In this document: positions 44,005 to 51,806 of the stretch, piece after piece
Position numbering within the stretch: position 1 is the stretch's first letter
How the letters are laid out: the number at the start of each line of letters is the position of its first letter
Assembly (NCBI GenBank): GCA_022706085.1
Contig: JAKJDF010000002.1
Coordinates: 1 to 64,000, forward strand
Direction of reading: 5' to 3'
Source of the DNA: Candidatus Latescibacterota bacterium
Lineage (GTDB): Bacteria; Latescibacterota; MWCZ01
DNA: 64,000 bases
The notes under the pieces: model-generated
Databases searched by the model: none
Told to the model about the DNA's origin: nothing
What the model saw: only the letters and a program-made list of their open reading frames with translations
Position numbers and translations under genes: made by a program

Positions 44005-45162
44005 CTAACCGGGCTCGAAGCTGAAGGGGTACTCGAACGTGTCAGTCGTTGAGCCGGGCGCGAATTTCCACGTCTGGACGGCAGCGACGATGCACTCCTC
44101 GACGTCACGGTTGCCAAGGTTGGATTTCGAAACACGGACGCCGCTTACCGAGCCGTTGGGGTTAATCGTGAACCGCACTACCACCACCCCGGCAAGATTC
44201 CGGTCAGCGGCCAGACCAATCGAGTAGCAACCGCCAATCAGCTGACGGGTACGGGAGGCTTGGACCTCGACCGCATCCTGGTCCCGGCCGCCGGGTCCTG
44301 CCGCACGGGCAGGGGGAAGCGCCAGCTGCTCAACCGCGATGCGTTGGCCGGTTTTGCCACCGGAGGCGACGCGCAACAGGGCACGACGCGCGCTGCCGCC
44401 AGTACCAGTTCCAACGCGCACCTGGACATTTCCACCCAGTCGTTCGCGCGCAAAGGCAATCTGCTGCGAAAGACGCGCAGCTTCGCCGGAAGAAAGTCCT
44501 CCGCGCGTGAACGCAGAGGATATCTTCGCCGACGAACCGAGAGCCGCCACGTCAATCGCCCCGGAAACCACGCGGCTTCCCGAGCCCGCACCCTCCGCGA
44601 AGATCGCTACATCCGTCGGGGCGAGGTCAAGCGACGGGCCGCCTGCGTCTGCGGCACCGACTGCACCGATGTCTCCGAGACTCCCCAGTATGTCGTCAAG
44701 CTGCCCCTGCACGTCGGCGCCGCCGGCTGCGCCAGCCGCAGTCTGGGCGTCAAGCGAGGCGAGCGTCGCCTGGGCTTCCGCCAAAGTGCTCTGCAGACTT
44801 GCCGCGAGGTTTGCCTGCTGTTGAGCGAGTGCCTGTTCGAACTCAGGGTTATTGACAAGATTCTCGAGCTGTTCCGCCGCCGACATATCCTCCGGTTTCA
44901 CTTCAACAGGCTTGAATGTCGCCATGATGCGATCCTGCATCGCCATGAGCTGCTCGTCGGTCAGGGATGCAGCGGGGTCTTTCCACTCCCGCGAGGCGGC
45001 AATACCTATGCCCAGCATGTTGATGGTGAGCGACACCAGCAGGAAGATGATGCTGGTCCAGTCGGCCGTGTCGTAGAAATGCCTGCGAAGCTCGGGCGGA
45101 AACACCATCGGAGCTGCCACTGCTTTCGCTTGCGCCGGTGGAGGAACGTGGTTGTCTGCCAT
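44005..45162 (-). CDS. AgmX/PglI-TonB C-terminal domain energy transducer
   Basis: 385 residues. Short cytoplasmic tail, one transmembrane helix (SIIFLLVSLTINMLGIGIA, about 37-55), a periplasmic coiled coil (about 65-130), a Gly/Ala/Asp-rich linker, and a C-terminal domain (about 300-385) with GCYSIGLA, GVVVVRFTINPNGSV and VQTWKFAPG. This matches AgmX/PglI and TonB-type C-termini that couple inner-membrane motors to envelope partners. Last gene of the exbB-exbD-exbD-agmX operon. A role in transmitting proton-motive energy is inferred. Confidence 0.85.
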   Translation of the reverse strand: MADNHVPPPAQAKAVAAPMVFPPELRRHFYDTADWTSIIFLLVSLTINMLGIGIAASREWKDPAASLTDEQLMAMQDRIMATFKPVEVKPEDMSAAEQLENLVNNPEFEQALAQQQANLAASLQSTLAEAQATLASLDAQTAAGAAGGADVQGQLDDILGSLGDIGAVGAADAGGPSLDLAPTDVAIFAEGAGSGSRVVSGAIDVAALGSSAKISSAFTRGGLSSGEAARLSQQIAFARERLGGNVQVRVGTGTGGSARRALLRVASGGKTGQRIAVEQLALPPARAAGPGGRDQDAVEVQASRTRQLIGGCYSIGLAADRNLAGVVVVRFTINPNGSVSGVRVSKSNLGNRDVEECIVAAVQTWKFAPGSTTDTFEYPFSFEPG

Positions 45163-45197
45163 GGTTACACCTCAGAAAGCAACGTTTGCACCGGACT

Positions 45198-45674
45198 TTA
45201 CGGTTCCGCTATGAGTTTTAGTTTGAAAAAGCCGGAACCGGCAACACTTTTCATCACATCCATCAAGGTTGCATACGTAACACTTTTGTCGCACACGATA
45301 TTGATTGCACCCTTAAGTTCTTCGTCAACCACCGCGGCGTCTACCAGAGGCTTCTGGGCCTTCAGGTCAGCCCGCAGCTGCGCGTATCCGACATTCGGGT
45401 CCTTGCGTTCCGCTTTTTCCGGCTTGTCGGAAATCTGGTAAGAAATCGCGTCCGGGCCGATCTGACGGACCTGAAGCGGCAGGATGCGATCAATGGCAAG
45501 ACGAGTGTTGGATACCGGTGGACGATACCCCGCAGATATCTCCACGGCACTCGTACCGAACTGCTTGATGAGGAACACGAGGATGATGGTGAAGGCATCC
45601 ATCAACGACGTGATGTTGATGTCGCCGCCCTCTTCCTCTTTTGCTTTCCGTTTTGATGGTGGGAAGCCTGGCAT
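45198..45674 (-). CDS. ExbD/TolR family motor subunit with conserved Asp26
   Basis: 158 residues. N-terminal basic tail, a single transmembrane helix INITSLMDAFTIILVFLI in which Asp26 is the conserved proton-carrying aspartate of ExbD/TolR/MotB-type subunits, then a periplasmic domain with KGAINIVCDKSVTYATLMDV. Starts with MPGF-PSKR as does the paralog immediately upstream. AAGGGG site. Expected to form a complex with the ExbB-like protein. Confidence 0.92.
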   Translation of the reverse strand: MPGFPPSKRKAKEEEGGDINITSLMDAFTIILVFLIKQFGTSAVEISAGYRPPVSNTRLAIDRILPLQVRQIGPDAISYQISDKPEKAERKDPNVGYAQLRADLKAQKPLVDAAVVDEELKGAINIVCDKSVTYATLMDVMKSVAGSGFFKLKLIAEP

Positions 45675-45704
45675 TCGCTAACCCCTTACACTGTGAGGTA
45701 TTCC

Positions 45705-46283
45705 TCAACCACCGACGCTACCGGGAGACAGACTGATAACGGTGAACATTTGTTTGGCGCTTGACCAATCAAGCTCACTGGTTGGTTTTTCGAACCGAAG
45801 GCGGTCCAACGCCTTGATGACGCGCTGGAAATCGAGGTCGCCGGGAGCAGATACCGTGATCTGGTCAGGATCCGGAAACGCTTCCGGCGGCTGGCCGCCA
45901 AGCCGGTCTTTGTGCTCTTTCATCATCACAAGCTGAAGTTTCTGATAATCGGGCTCGCCATTAACGGGAGGAACGGCCAAACCCGCCCCGGCCGGAATCA
46001 GACCGTCGGCAGGGGAGAGTGTTCTGGCGTTCACGATGACGAAGGAACCGTCTTCCATGATCGTCATTTTCAGGTTGAAGGGAGGGTTCGTGGGACCAGA
46101 ACTCGGGCCGCCACCGCCGCCGCCCCGCGTAGGCAATTCCACGTCGTGCCGATAGTAATCCTGGACCTGCATCGAGAGGAGCGCCGGAATAAGAATGCAG
46201 ATAAGGTTCATAACAACCTGCAGATTCAGCGGCGTCTCTTTCTCTTCTGCACGCGATCTTTTCGATGGCGCAAAGCCTGGCAT
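45705..46283 (-). CDS. ExbD/TolR paralog with Asn in place of the motor aspartate
   Basis: 192 residues, paralogous to the following gene (MPGFAPSKRSR start). Membrane helix LNLQVVMNLICILIPALL. At residue 26, where the paralog has Asp26, this protein has Asn26 (codon AAC). The periplasmic part carries a glycine-rich stretch (GGGGGGP) and FQRVIKALDRLRF, typical of the ExbD fold. Without the acidic residue it would not be expected to carry protons. It may serve as a structural or regulatory subunit in a hetero-dimer (inference). GAGGAA site. Confidence 0.88.
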   Translation of the reverse strand: MPGFAPSKRSRAEEKETPLNLQVVMNLICILIPALLSMQVQDYYRHDVELPTRGGGGGGPSSGPTNPPFNLKMTIMEDGSFVIVNARTLSPADGLIPAGAGLAVPPVNGEPDYQKLQLVMMKEHKDRLGGQPPEAFPDPDQITVSAPGDLDFQRVIKALDRLRFEKPTSELDWSSAKQMFTVISLSPGSVGG

Positions 46284-46362
46284 TGCTGTTCCTCGACACG
46301 TCTAAAAGGTCGAAATCTTGATTCGCTCCGGGAACAACGCATTACCCGTGGGCGTTTTTCGC

Positions 46363-46396
46363 CCCGGCATGCTTTCCTCGAGGAAAGCATGCCGGG
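46363..46396. other. Perfect 34-bp palindrome between exbB and exbD
   Basis: An uninterrupted inverted repeat of 17 + 17 bases centred on CTCGAG, starting CCCGGCATGC. It is located 28 bases after the exbB stop and 80 bases before the first exbD. No T run follows in the transcription direction. An intercistronic mRNA hairpin that stabilises or attenuates transcript is the likely role. A mobile-element remnant or protein binding site is possible. Confidence 0.7.
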
Positions 46397-46423
46397 CACG
46401 CAGAGATCGGATCAGGTTCCAAA

Positions 46424-47248
46424 TCACCTGCTCAGCGCATTGATAATTCGCACGGAGCTTTCGTCAATGTCATCTACGATCGCTTTGCTGGCCTGCGACA
46501 GGTACTGGAACAGCAGGGTGAGCGGGATCGCGCACACCAGACCCAGCAGCGTCGTGTTCATAGCTGTTGCAATGCCCGAAGTCAGAAGGTCCGCTTTGCC
46601 CTTCGGGTTCAGCACCAGCTCAAGTCCGGCAAACGTATACATCAGACCGAAGATGGTTCCCATAAGACCAAGAAGTGTCGAGACGTTTGCCAAAACACTC
46701 ACCCAGGAGGTCCGCGACGTGATCTTCGGCAGGATCGAAAGGGTTTTTTCGTCAATCGCATCCTGCACCGCGCGCGTGCCCATGTTGCGTTTCGCGGCCT
46801 CCAACCCGGCCTTCACAAGCTGCGGAAGAGCCCCGGAAGGCGATGCGTTGCACAACGCGATTGCTTTGTCGTAATCCTTCACTTCGACAAACTTGATAAT
46901 CTGGTCGGTGAACTTCTTCATGTTCACTTTCGATTTCATCACGATCGTGTAGTAGCGTTCCGCTGCGATACCAATACCACACGCAAACGAAATGACGATC
47001 GGCCACTGGAACAACCACGCGCCGGTGGCTTTCGGTTTGAAATCGCTCATGAACCCCGTGATAACCTTCTTCACGACGATGTTCGGGTCAATCGTCTGTT
47101 CGGTCGGGGCGCCGCCAGCAGCTGGGGCTGCGGCGCCTTCCGCAGGAGCCGCCGCCTGGCCAAATGCGTACGACACCATGAACATCCCCGCCACCACACC
47201 AAAATAGGCGATTTTCCTCGCCCGTTTTCGGAAGGACTGCATCCCCAT
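46424..47248 (-). CDS. exbB: ExbB/TolQ/MotA-type proton channel subunit
   Basis: 274 residues. N-terminal hydrophobic segment (AYFGVVAGMFMVSYAFG) like a signal peptide, an Ala/Gly/Pro-rich linker, then three membrane helices. The family signatures are the cytoplasmic loop with ALPQLVKAGLEAA and RNMGTRAVQDAIDEKT, then VLANVSTLLGLMGTIFGLM and TSGIATAMNTTLLGLVCAIP. Forms the stator pore with ExbD subunits. GGAGGATA precedes ATG 47248. First gene of the operon; promoter at 47395-47423. Confidence 0.93.
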   Translation of the reverse strand: MGMQSFRKRARKIAYFGVVAGMFMVSYAFGQAAAPAEGAAAPAAGGAPTEQTIDPNIVVKKVITGFMSDFKPKATGAWLFQWPIVISFACGIGIAAERYYTIVMKSKVNMKKFTDQIIKFVEVKDYDKAIALCNASPSGALPQLVKAGLEAAKRNMGTRAVQDAIDEKTLSILPKITSRTSWVSVLANVSTLLGLMGTIFGLMYTFAGLELVLNPKGKADLLTSGIATAMNTTLLGLVCAIPLTLLFQYLSQASKAIVDDIDESSVRIINALSR

Positions 47249-47394
47249 CGTATCCTCCGTAGATACTGAAACTTATGAAAGACACCCGGCGAGCCGCCGA
47301 CCCGTTTGACCGCGCCCGACCGACTTCTGATACACCTGCACTCTACGACACTTGAACTCTGGTAAGGTTTTTGTCACCTGCCCGCGACGAACTG

Positions 47395-47423
47395 AAATTA
47401 GCCTTTCACCCCCCGCACGTCAA
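47395..47423 (-). promoter_or_regulatory. Sigma70-type promoter of the exbB operon
   Basis: Minus strand: TTGACG (-35, 47418-47423), 17-bp spacer, TAATTT (-10, 47395-47400). Predicted start near 47388 leaves a leader of about 140 bases before exbB. Nearly identical in both hexamers and spacing to the promoter at 56341-56369. Confidence 0.65.
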
Positions 47424-47439
47424 GACGCTTCTCCGCGCA

Positions 47440-47754
47440 CTACTGCGCTGGTTCGGGTGGCCACACGATTGGTTCCATAGGCAGAACGGGACGTCCGTGT
47501 CGAATAACCGCGTGCCCGAGCATCAACTTGGAGCGCAATTCATCTCGGTAATCCCGCTGCATTCCCAGGTACTTAATTGTGCGAAAATCTGGATCGCGCC
47601 GCACTACCGTTGCCAGTTCGCCCGGGGGTTTTTCCCGGATTGTCCCCGCCGCTCGCACCGTTCGCACTGCTTCCTGCGCGCCCGCGAGGGGAGCCAGCAA
47701 CACAACCGCACACAGCGCGGAGATGAACAACGCAACCGGGCGTGAATTTTCCAT
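47440..47754 (-). CDS. Small exported protein downstream of TPR genes
   Basis: 104 residues. Signal peptide (VALFISALCAVVLLAPLAGA), then a charged 75-residue mature part (PGELATVVRRDPDFRTI, YLGMQRDYRDELRSKLMLG). No family recognised. ATAGGAG ribosome site overlaps the stop codon of the 1345-residue TPR gene, so it is translationally coupled to it. Probably periplasmic and functionally tied to the TPR proteins. Confidence 0.65.
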   Translation of the reverse strand: MENSRPVALFISALCAVVLLAPLAGAQEAVRTVRAAGTIREKPPGELATVVRRDPDFRTIKYLGMQRDYRDELRSKLMLGHAVIRHGRPVLPMEPIVWPPEPAQ

Positions 47755-47766
47755 GGCGTTCAACTC

Positions 47767-50700
47767 CTATGGTCCGCCTGTGTCTTCCGGCCGCGCCGGG
47801 GTTTCCTGCGGAGACTCGGTTCCCGCGTCGGGAGCGGGTGATTCGCCCGATTCCTCCAGCCCGGCTTCGCGGGCCGCCGCGGTTGCAATACGACCGCGTG
47901 CTTCCTCCTGCCGTTGACGGATCCAGCGGGTAAGCCGAACGATTTCGGAGTCCAGTTGGGCTTTCTTCAGAGCATCCCGTTGAGCGCGCCACGGAATCAG
48001 CACCGTGTCCTCCCACGCAGCGCGGAGGGTGCGCGCGCGGCACTCCTGCCATCGCTCGCGTTCGGCAACCGTTCGGAAATAGGTTCCGGTAGTATCGGCC
48101 ATTTTCGCCGAGTCGTCCGGCGTAAACGTTAGCACGAAAGTCGGTTCCGGTTCCGGCGGACGGTACAGTGCCTCGTAAATGTACAGCGGCACGTCCATCT
48201 CGATATCAATACGCGCCATGACGCCGTACGTCGTGGTATCCGTATCGGGAATACGATTCAGGCGCTTTTCGTTGCGCGCGCGTATGGCGATAATGTTTGC
48301 GGTGTCGCCGACTGTCCACTGATCTTTCAACACCTCGTACGTACGCGCGGTTTTCCAGTCTACCCGCGCATCAGTATCGCGCGCCGGCGTCACCTCGCCG
48401 TTCACGTAGACCACATAGTCGTCGTCCGCAGTAATCGTGATACTTGCTTTGCGCACCACCGGCCGCTTCCGCCCCGGTTCTGACAATGAGTCGGGCAGTT
48501 CATCCCACCGTGGAGGCAACTGCAGCTTGTAACGGAAATACACCGTGTCGGCATACGTCGGCGACCAGATGTCGGTCATGTTCATGTTATCAGCCGGAAA
48601 ACCGACGATCCTGGGAACCTCGGCCACCTGTGGAGCAGCCTCGGCGGTCGTATCCCCTTCCGCGGTAGCAGCTCCTTCACCAGCCGCCGGTTCTGGGCGT
48701 CCCGCTGCACCGGCGGTTGTATCGGCAGCCTGAACGAACTCAACGCGCGGCATCGTTCCCTTGACGGCAGGCACCCAGGTGCTGTCGTTGAACGCGACCT
48801 GCCTCCATGCATCGGCATTCTGGCGGTCGATGGTGGTACTGACCCGCCACAGACCTGTGGAGTCCTCGGTGACGTAGGTGAACGTCAACGGCACCGTCTG
48901 GACGCCGAAGGTCGGATCAATCACCCGGAGACGCTGGATCGCGTACTGAACAATCGGATGGTCGAGGCCGACGGTGAAGATTGAATCGCGCCCTTTGTAC
49001 GTGTACATATAGCTTCGAACTGCCGTCACCCGGAACGAATCGGCAACCGCCGCGTACTGCGTAACGAGATTGTTGATCACCTGGAATGCAGGGGAGGCCT
49101 CGCCGCCTTCCGTGGAATCGCGTTTCTCTTCCCAGTATCGTCTTGTTGCCGCGGCTTCGCTGTACAACGAATCAAGGGTGAGGGAAATGCGGTGATTTGC
49201 CGCCAGCGCGCTGTCCCTCACGGCCCGGCGGTCCTTCTCGGCGTATCCCACGGAATCGCCGAATGCAATATCGCGCTCGTATGCGTTGCGCGTCCGGTCA
49301 GCCACCAGTTCGATGGCCATACGATATCTCTGGGTCTCGGTCGCAACCCGGGAGAACTCCTGCGATTGTGTTCTCGCTTCTTCGAGTATCCCCCGGAACT
49401 GCGCCGCCGTGCTTGCCTGCAACTCGGCAACGCGCGCCCGGTACCGTTCCACCTCGCGCTGGTATCGGACCGCACGATATTTCAGGTCCTCAACCTGCCG
49501 TTTGAAGCGGTTGAAATCCTCGATGAAACGCAACGCTATGGCCCGGTTTTCCGGGGCGCGGAGGTCCACGTTCGGCCTCACCGGCTGGGCCGGTGGGGTC
49601 AGGTCCGGGCGCTCCGGCGGCGGGCCGATCGCCGCGAGATCCAGTTTCGGGAGGCGGGCGATGATATTCGTCAACCCGTTCGATTCCTGCCGCAACGTAT
49701 CAAGCTGGAATCCCAGGTTTTCCATGCCCTCCCGCGCAACCGTGGAGAAGTAGGAGCTTCGAGCCCCGTACACGAGGCGGAGACGGCCCTTGTTGTACAG
49801 CACCCAGTCCCGCGAGGCACCGAGGCGTTCGCCATCCGCAATAATCCGCTGGAAGTAGTTCACCAGTGCTACGGAATCCTGTGGCCCCGCCCCGTAGACG
49901 ACCGGTGCGACGCCGCGGTCGAAAATCTCCTGTTTGTCTCCGAAGCGCAGACGCGGGTCCGTACGATATCGTTCCTGTTGCTGCCGTTCAAACGCCGGCC
50001 ATTTCTCGGCGATGGTCTGCGGGATTTTCTCCTGCGCCTTGAGCACCGTCAGGTCAGCGTCGTACGCGATCGTATTCAGGGTGAGACTGTCCAACGTCCG
50101 CGGTATGGCGGCAAGTCGTTCGCGCGCCATGTCAAGCCACGGCAAATGCGCCGTTCTGAGTGACGTATCGGGAAGCGTGGCCGCCGCGGTGTCAATTGAG
50201 GCACGGTTCGTCTCGTAGAATTCCAGCATCTGAGTCTGATACGCAGGAATTGCGAGGACCTGCAGGAACTGCTTTGACACCTCGTTTATGAAGAACACCT
50301 TGTTGATTTCGTCGTACGTGACGGCTGAATCCGGACGCGGCTGTTTCAGGTACTCGGCAGAGAAGTCTTCAAACAGACGACCGCGTTGATACAAAGCGGC
50401 AAAGGTCGTCGGCGGATAGGCGTAATTGGCGATCTTGCGGTACATCCCCTCGGCTTTCCGCAACGACTCCCATTTTCGTGTGCTATCCTGTGAGAAGCTG
50501 GGTGAACCGCGCAATGAGATCGAGTAATACGCTGCGCTATCCATTTTCGCCACTTCGACTGCGGCGGGAAGCGCGTGCAGAAGGTCCCCCGAACCCTGCC
50601 TCAGGGCTTCAAGAGAATCGTGAAGTGTGAATGCTTTTTCGAAGTTGGCCCGTGCCAGCGCCTGCAACCTTTCTGCTTCGTCTCTGGCGCCCCGTGCCAG

Positions 50701-51804
50701 GGCTCTATCACGCTGAGCAAGCTTGTCCTGTCCGACGATCAGGTTCGCTTCGATAGCCCGGAAATCGTTGGGATAGCTCCGGATGAACGCTTCGTATTCC
50801 GCGAGCTGCTGCTGCCGCTGGCCCGCAAGGCCGCGGAATTGGGCGATATCCCACTGATATGTCCCCGATTTGGGATCGTTCGGATACAACGCAACGTACT
50901 GCTGCCGAACGCGAATCGCGTTGTTGTAGTCCTTCAGGAGACTGTAGATCGCCGCCAGGTTGTTCATGTACATCTGGCGGTTCGGGTGGTCGGGCGCCGC
51001 GGCGAGAATCCGTTCCGCGGCGTCGGCCGTGTGGCGGTAATCGTTGATCTCCGCGTACAGGTTGGCCGCGTTTTCAAGGGCGACAAGCGCACCTTTTCCG
51101 CTGGCTGGATCGCGGTAATCCGGGTACGTATAGTAGAACCGTTCGAACGTTCTTGCCGCCCGTGCCTTGTCGCCTGCCGTGTCGTACAGGTCTGCGGCTT
51201 TGAGCATGGCTTCTGACGCCTGCCCGTGGTCCGGATTCATGACCGCGAGGCGTTCGTACGCTTCGGCAGCTTCCATAAGCCGTGAGCTGTCCTCAAGTGC
51301 CTTTGCGCGATTGTACCCGGCGGCGAAGATAAAGTCCTTTGCCTGTTGCTGTTTTTCGCGGCCGACGTCGGCCACCGCCATTCGGCGTGCCCATTCCTCC
51401 TGTTCGTCAAACTTCCCCAGCAAACGGTAACATTCCATAATCTGTTCATACGCGTACGCGCGCTCCGCCTGCGTGATATCGGGACGGGCCAGCACGCGTC
51501 TCTGCGCGACTATCGCCGTTTCATTATCGCCCGCTGACCGGAAGCGTTCCGCAATGTCGATCACAAATTCCTTGCCCTGCGGGCTGTCCGGAAAATGCTT
51601 GAGGTAGTTTTCGTACGCGAGGATGAGCCTGCGGACTGACGGCGTCAGGTTCGGATTCCGTTCCAGCTCCTCAGCCGAAAACTGAGCAGGGGCGGGAGAG
51701 GGTTTGCCTCCGATCACCAGAAAGCCGATGATAAGGCTCACCAGACCCGCACCGACAAGTGAACGGAGGACGCGGAATTTCGGAAGGCGTGAGAACGTCA
51801 TCAT
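47767..51804 (-). CDS. Giant exported TPR/coiled-coil protein with C-terminal beta-sandwich module
   Basis: 1345 residues. N-terminal membrane/signal segment (about 13-33); multiple TPR-like helices (about 45-430, e.g. AAEAYERLAVMNPDHGQASEAMLKAADLY); a long middle region; coiled coil (about 755-840); an Ala/Glu/Thr-rich low-complexity linker (about 1020-1056); a beta-rich module (about 1065-1240) with ITADDDYVVYVNGEV, similar in style to jelly-roll sugar-binding domains; and a charged tail. Resembles the TPR proteins of gliding/Tol-like machines. Third gene in a tightly packed set of four. Location likely periplasm, anchored in the inner membrane. A specific family is not recognised. Confidence 0.72.
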   Translation of the reverse strand: MMTFSRLPKFRVLRSLVGAGLVSLIIGFLVIGGKPSPAPAQFSAEELERNPNLTPSVRRLILAYENYLKHFPDSPQGKEFVIDIAERFRSAGDNETAIVAQRRVLARPDITQAERAYAYEQIMECYRLLGKFDEQEEWARRMAVADVGREKQQQAKDFIFAAGYNRAKALEDSSRLMEAAEAYERLAVMNPDHGQASEAMLKAADLYDTAGDKARAARTFERFYYTYPDYRDPASGKGALVALENAANLYAEINDYRHTADAAERILAAAPDHPNRQMYMNNLAAIYSLLKDYNNAIRVRQQYVALYPNDPKSGTYQWDIAQFRGLAGQRQQQLAEYEAFIRSYPNDFRAIEANLIVGQDKLAQRDRALARGARDEAERLQALARANFEKAFTLHDSLEALRQGSGDLLHALPAAVEVAKMDSAAYYSISLRGSPSFSQDSTRKWESLRKAEGMYRKIANYAYPPTTFAALYQRGRLFEDFSAEYLKQPRPDSAVTYDEINKVFFINEVSKQFLQVLAIPAYQTQMLEFYETNRASIDTAAATLPDTSLRTAHLPWLDMARERLAAIPRTLDSLTLNTIAYDADLTVLKAQEKIPQTIAEKWPAFERQQQERYRTDPRLRFGDKQEIFDRGVAPVVYGAGPQDSVALVNYFQRIIADGERLGASRDWVLYNKGRLRLVYGARSSYFSTVAREGMENLGFQLDTLRQESNGLTNIIARLPKLDLAAIGPPPERPDLTPPAQPVRPNVDLRAPENRAIALRFIEDFNRFKRQVEDLKYRAVRYQREVERYRARVAELQASTAAQFRGILEEARTQSQEFSRVATETQRYRMAIELVADRTRNAYERDIAFGDSVGYAEKDRRAVRDSALAANHRISLTLDSLYSEAAATRRYWEEKRDSTEGGEASPAFQVINNLVTQYAAVADSFRVTAVRSYMYTYKGRDSIFTVGLDHPIVQYAIQRLRVIDPTFGVQTVPLTFTYVTEDSTGLWRVSTTIDRQNADAWRQVAFNDSTWVPAVKGTMPRVEFVQAADTTAGAAGRPEPAAGEGAATAEGDTTAEAAPQVAEVPRIVGFPADNMNMTDIWSPTYADTVYFRYKLQLPPRWDELPDSLSEPGRKRPVVRKASITITADDDYVVYVNGEVTPARDTDARVDWKTARTYEVLKDQWTVGDTANIIAIRARNEKRLNRIPDTDTTTYGVMARIDIEMDVPLYIYEALYRPPEPEPTFVLTFTPDDSAKMADTTGTYFRTVAERERWQECRARTLRAAWEDTVLIPWRAQRDALKKAQLDSEIVRLTRWIRQRQEEARGRIATAAAREAGLEESGESPAPDAGTESPQETPARPEDTGGP

Positions 51805-51806
51805 GC

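Noticed and set aside
46363-46396. Palindrome as a rho-independent terminator
   Set aside because: No T run follows in the transcription direction, and exbD must be expressed from the same transcript, so I listed it as an intercistronic structure instead.
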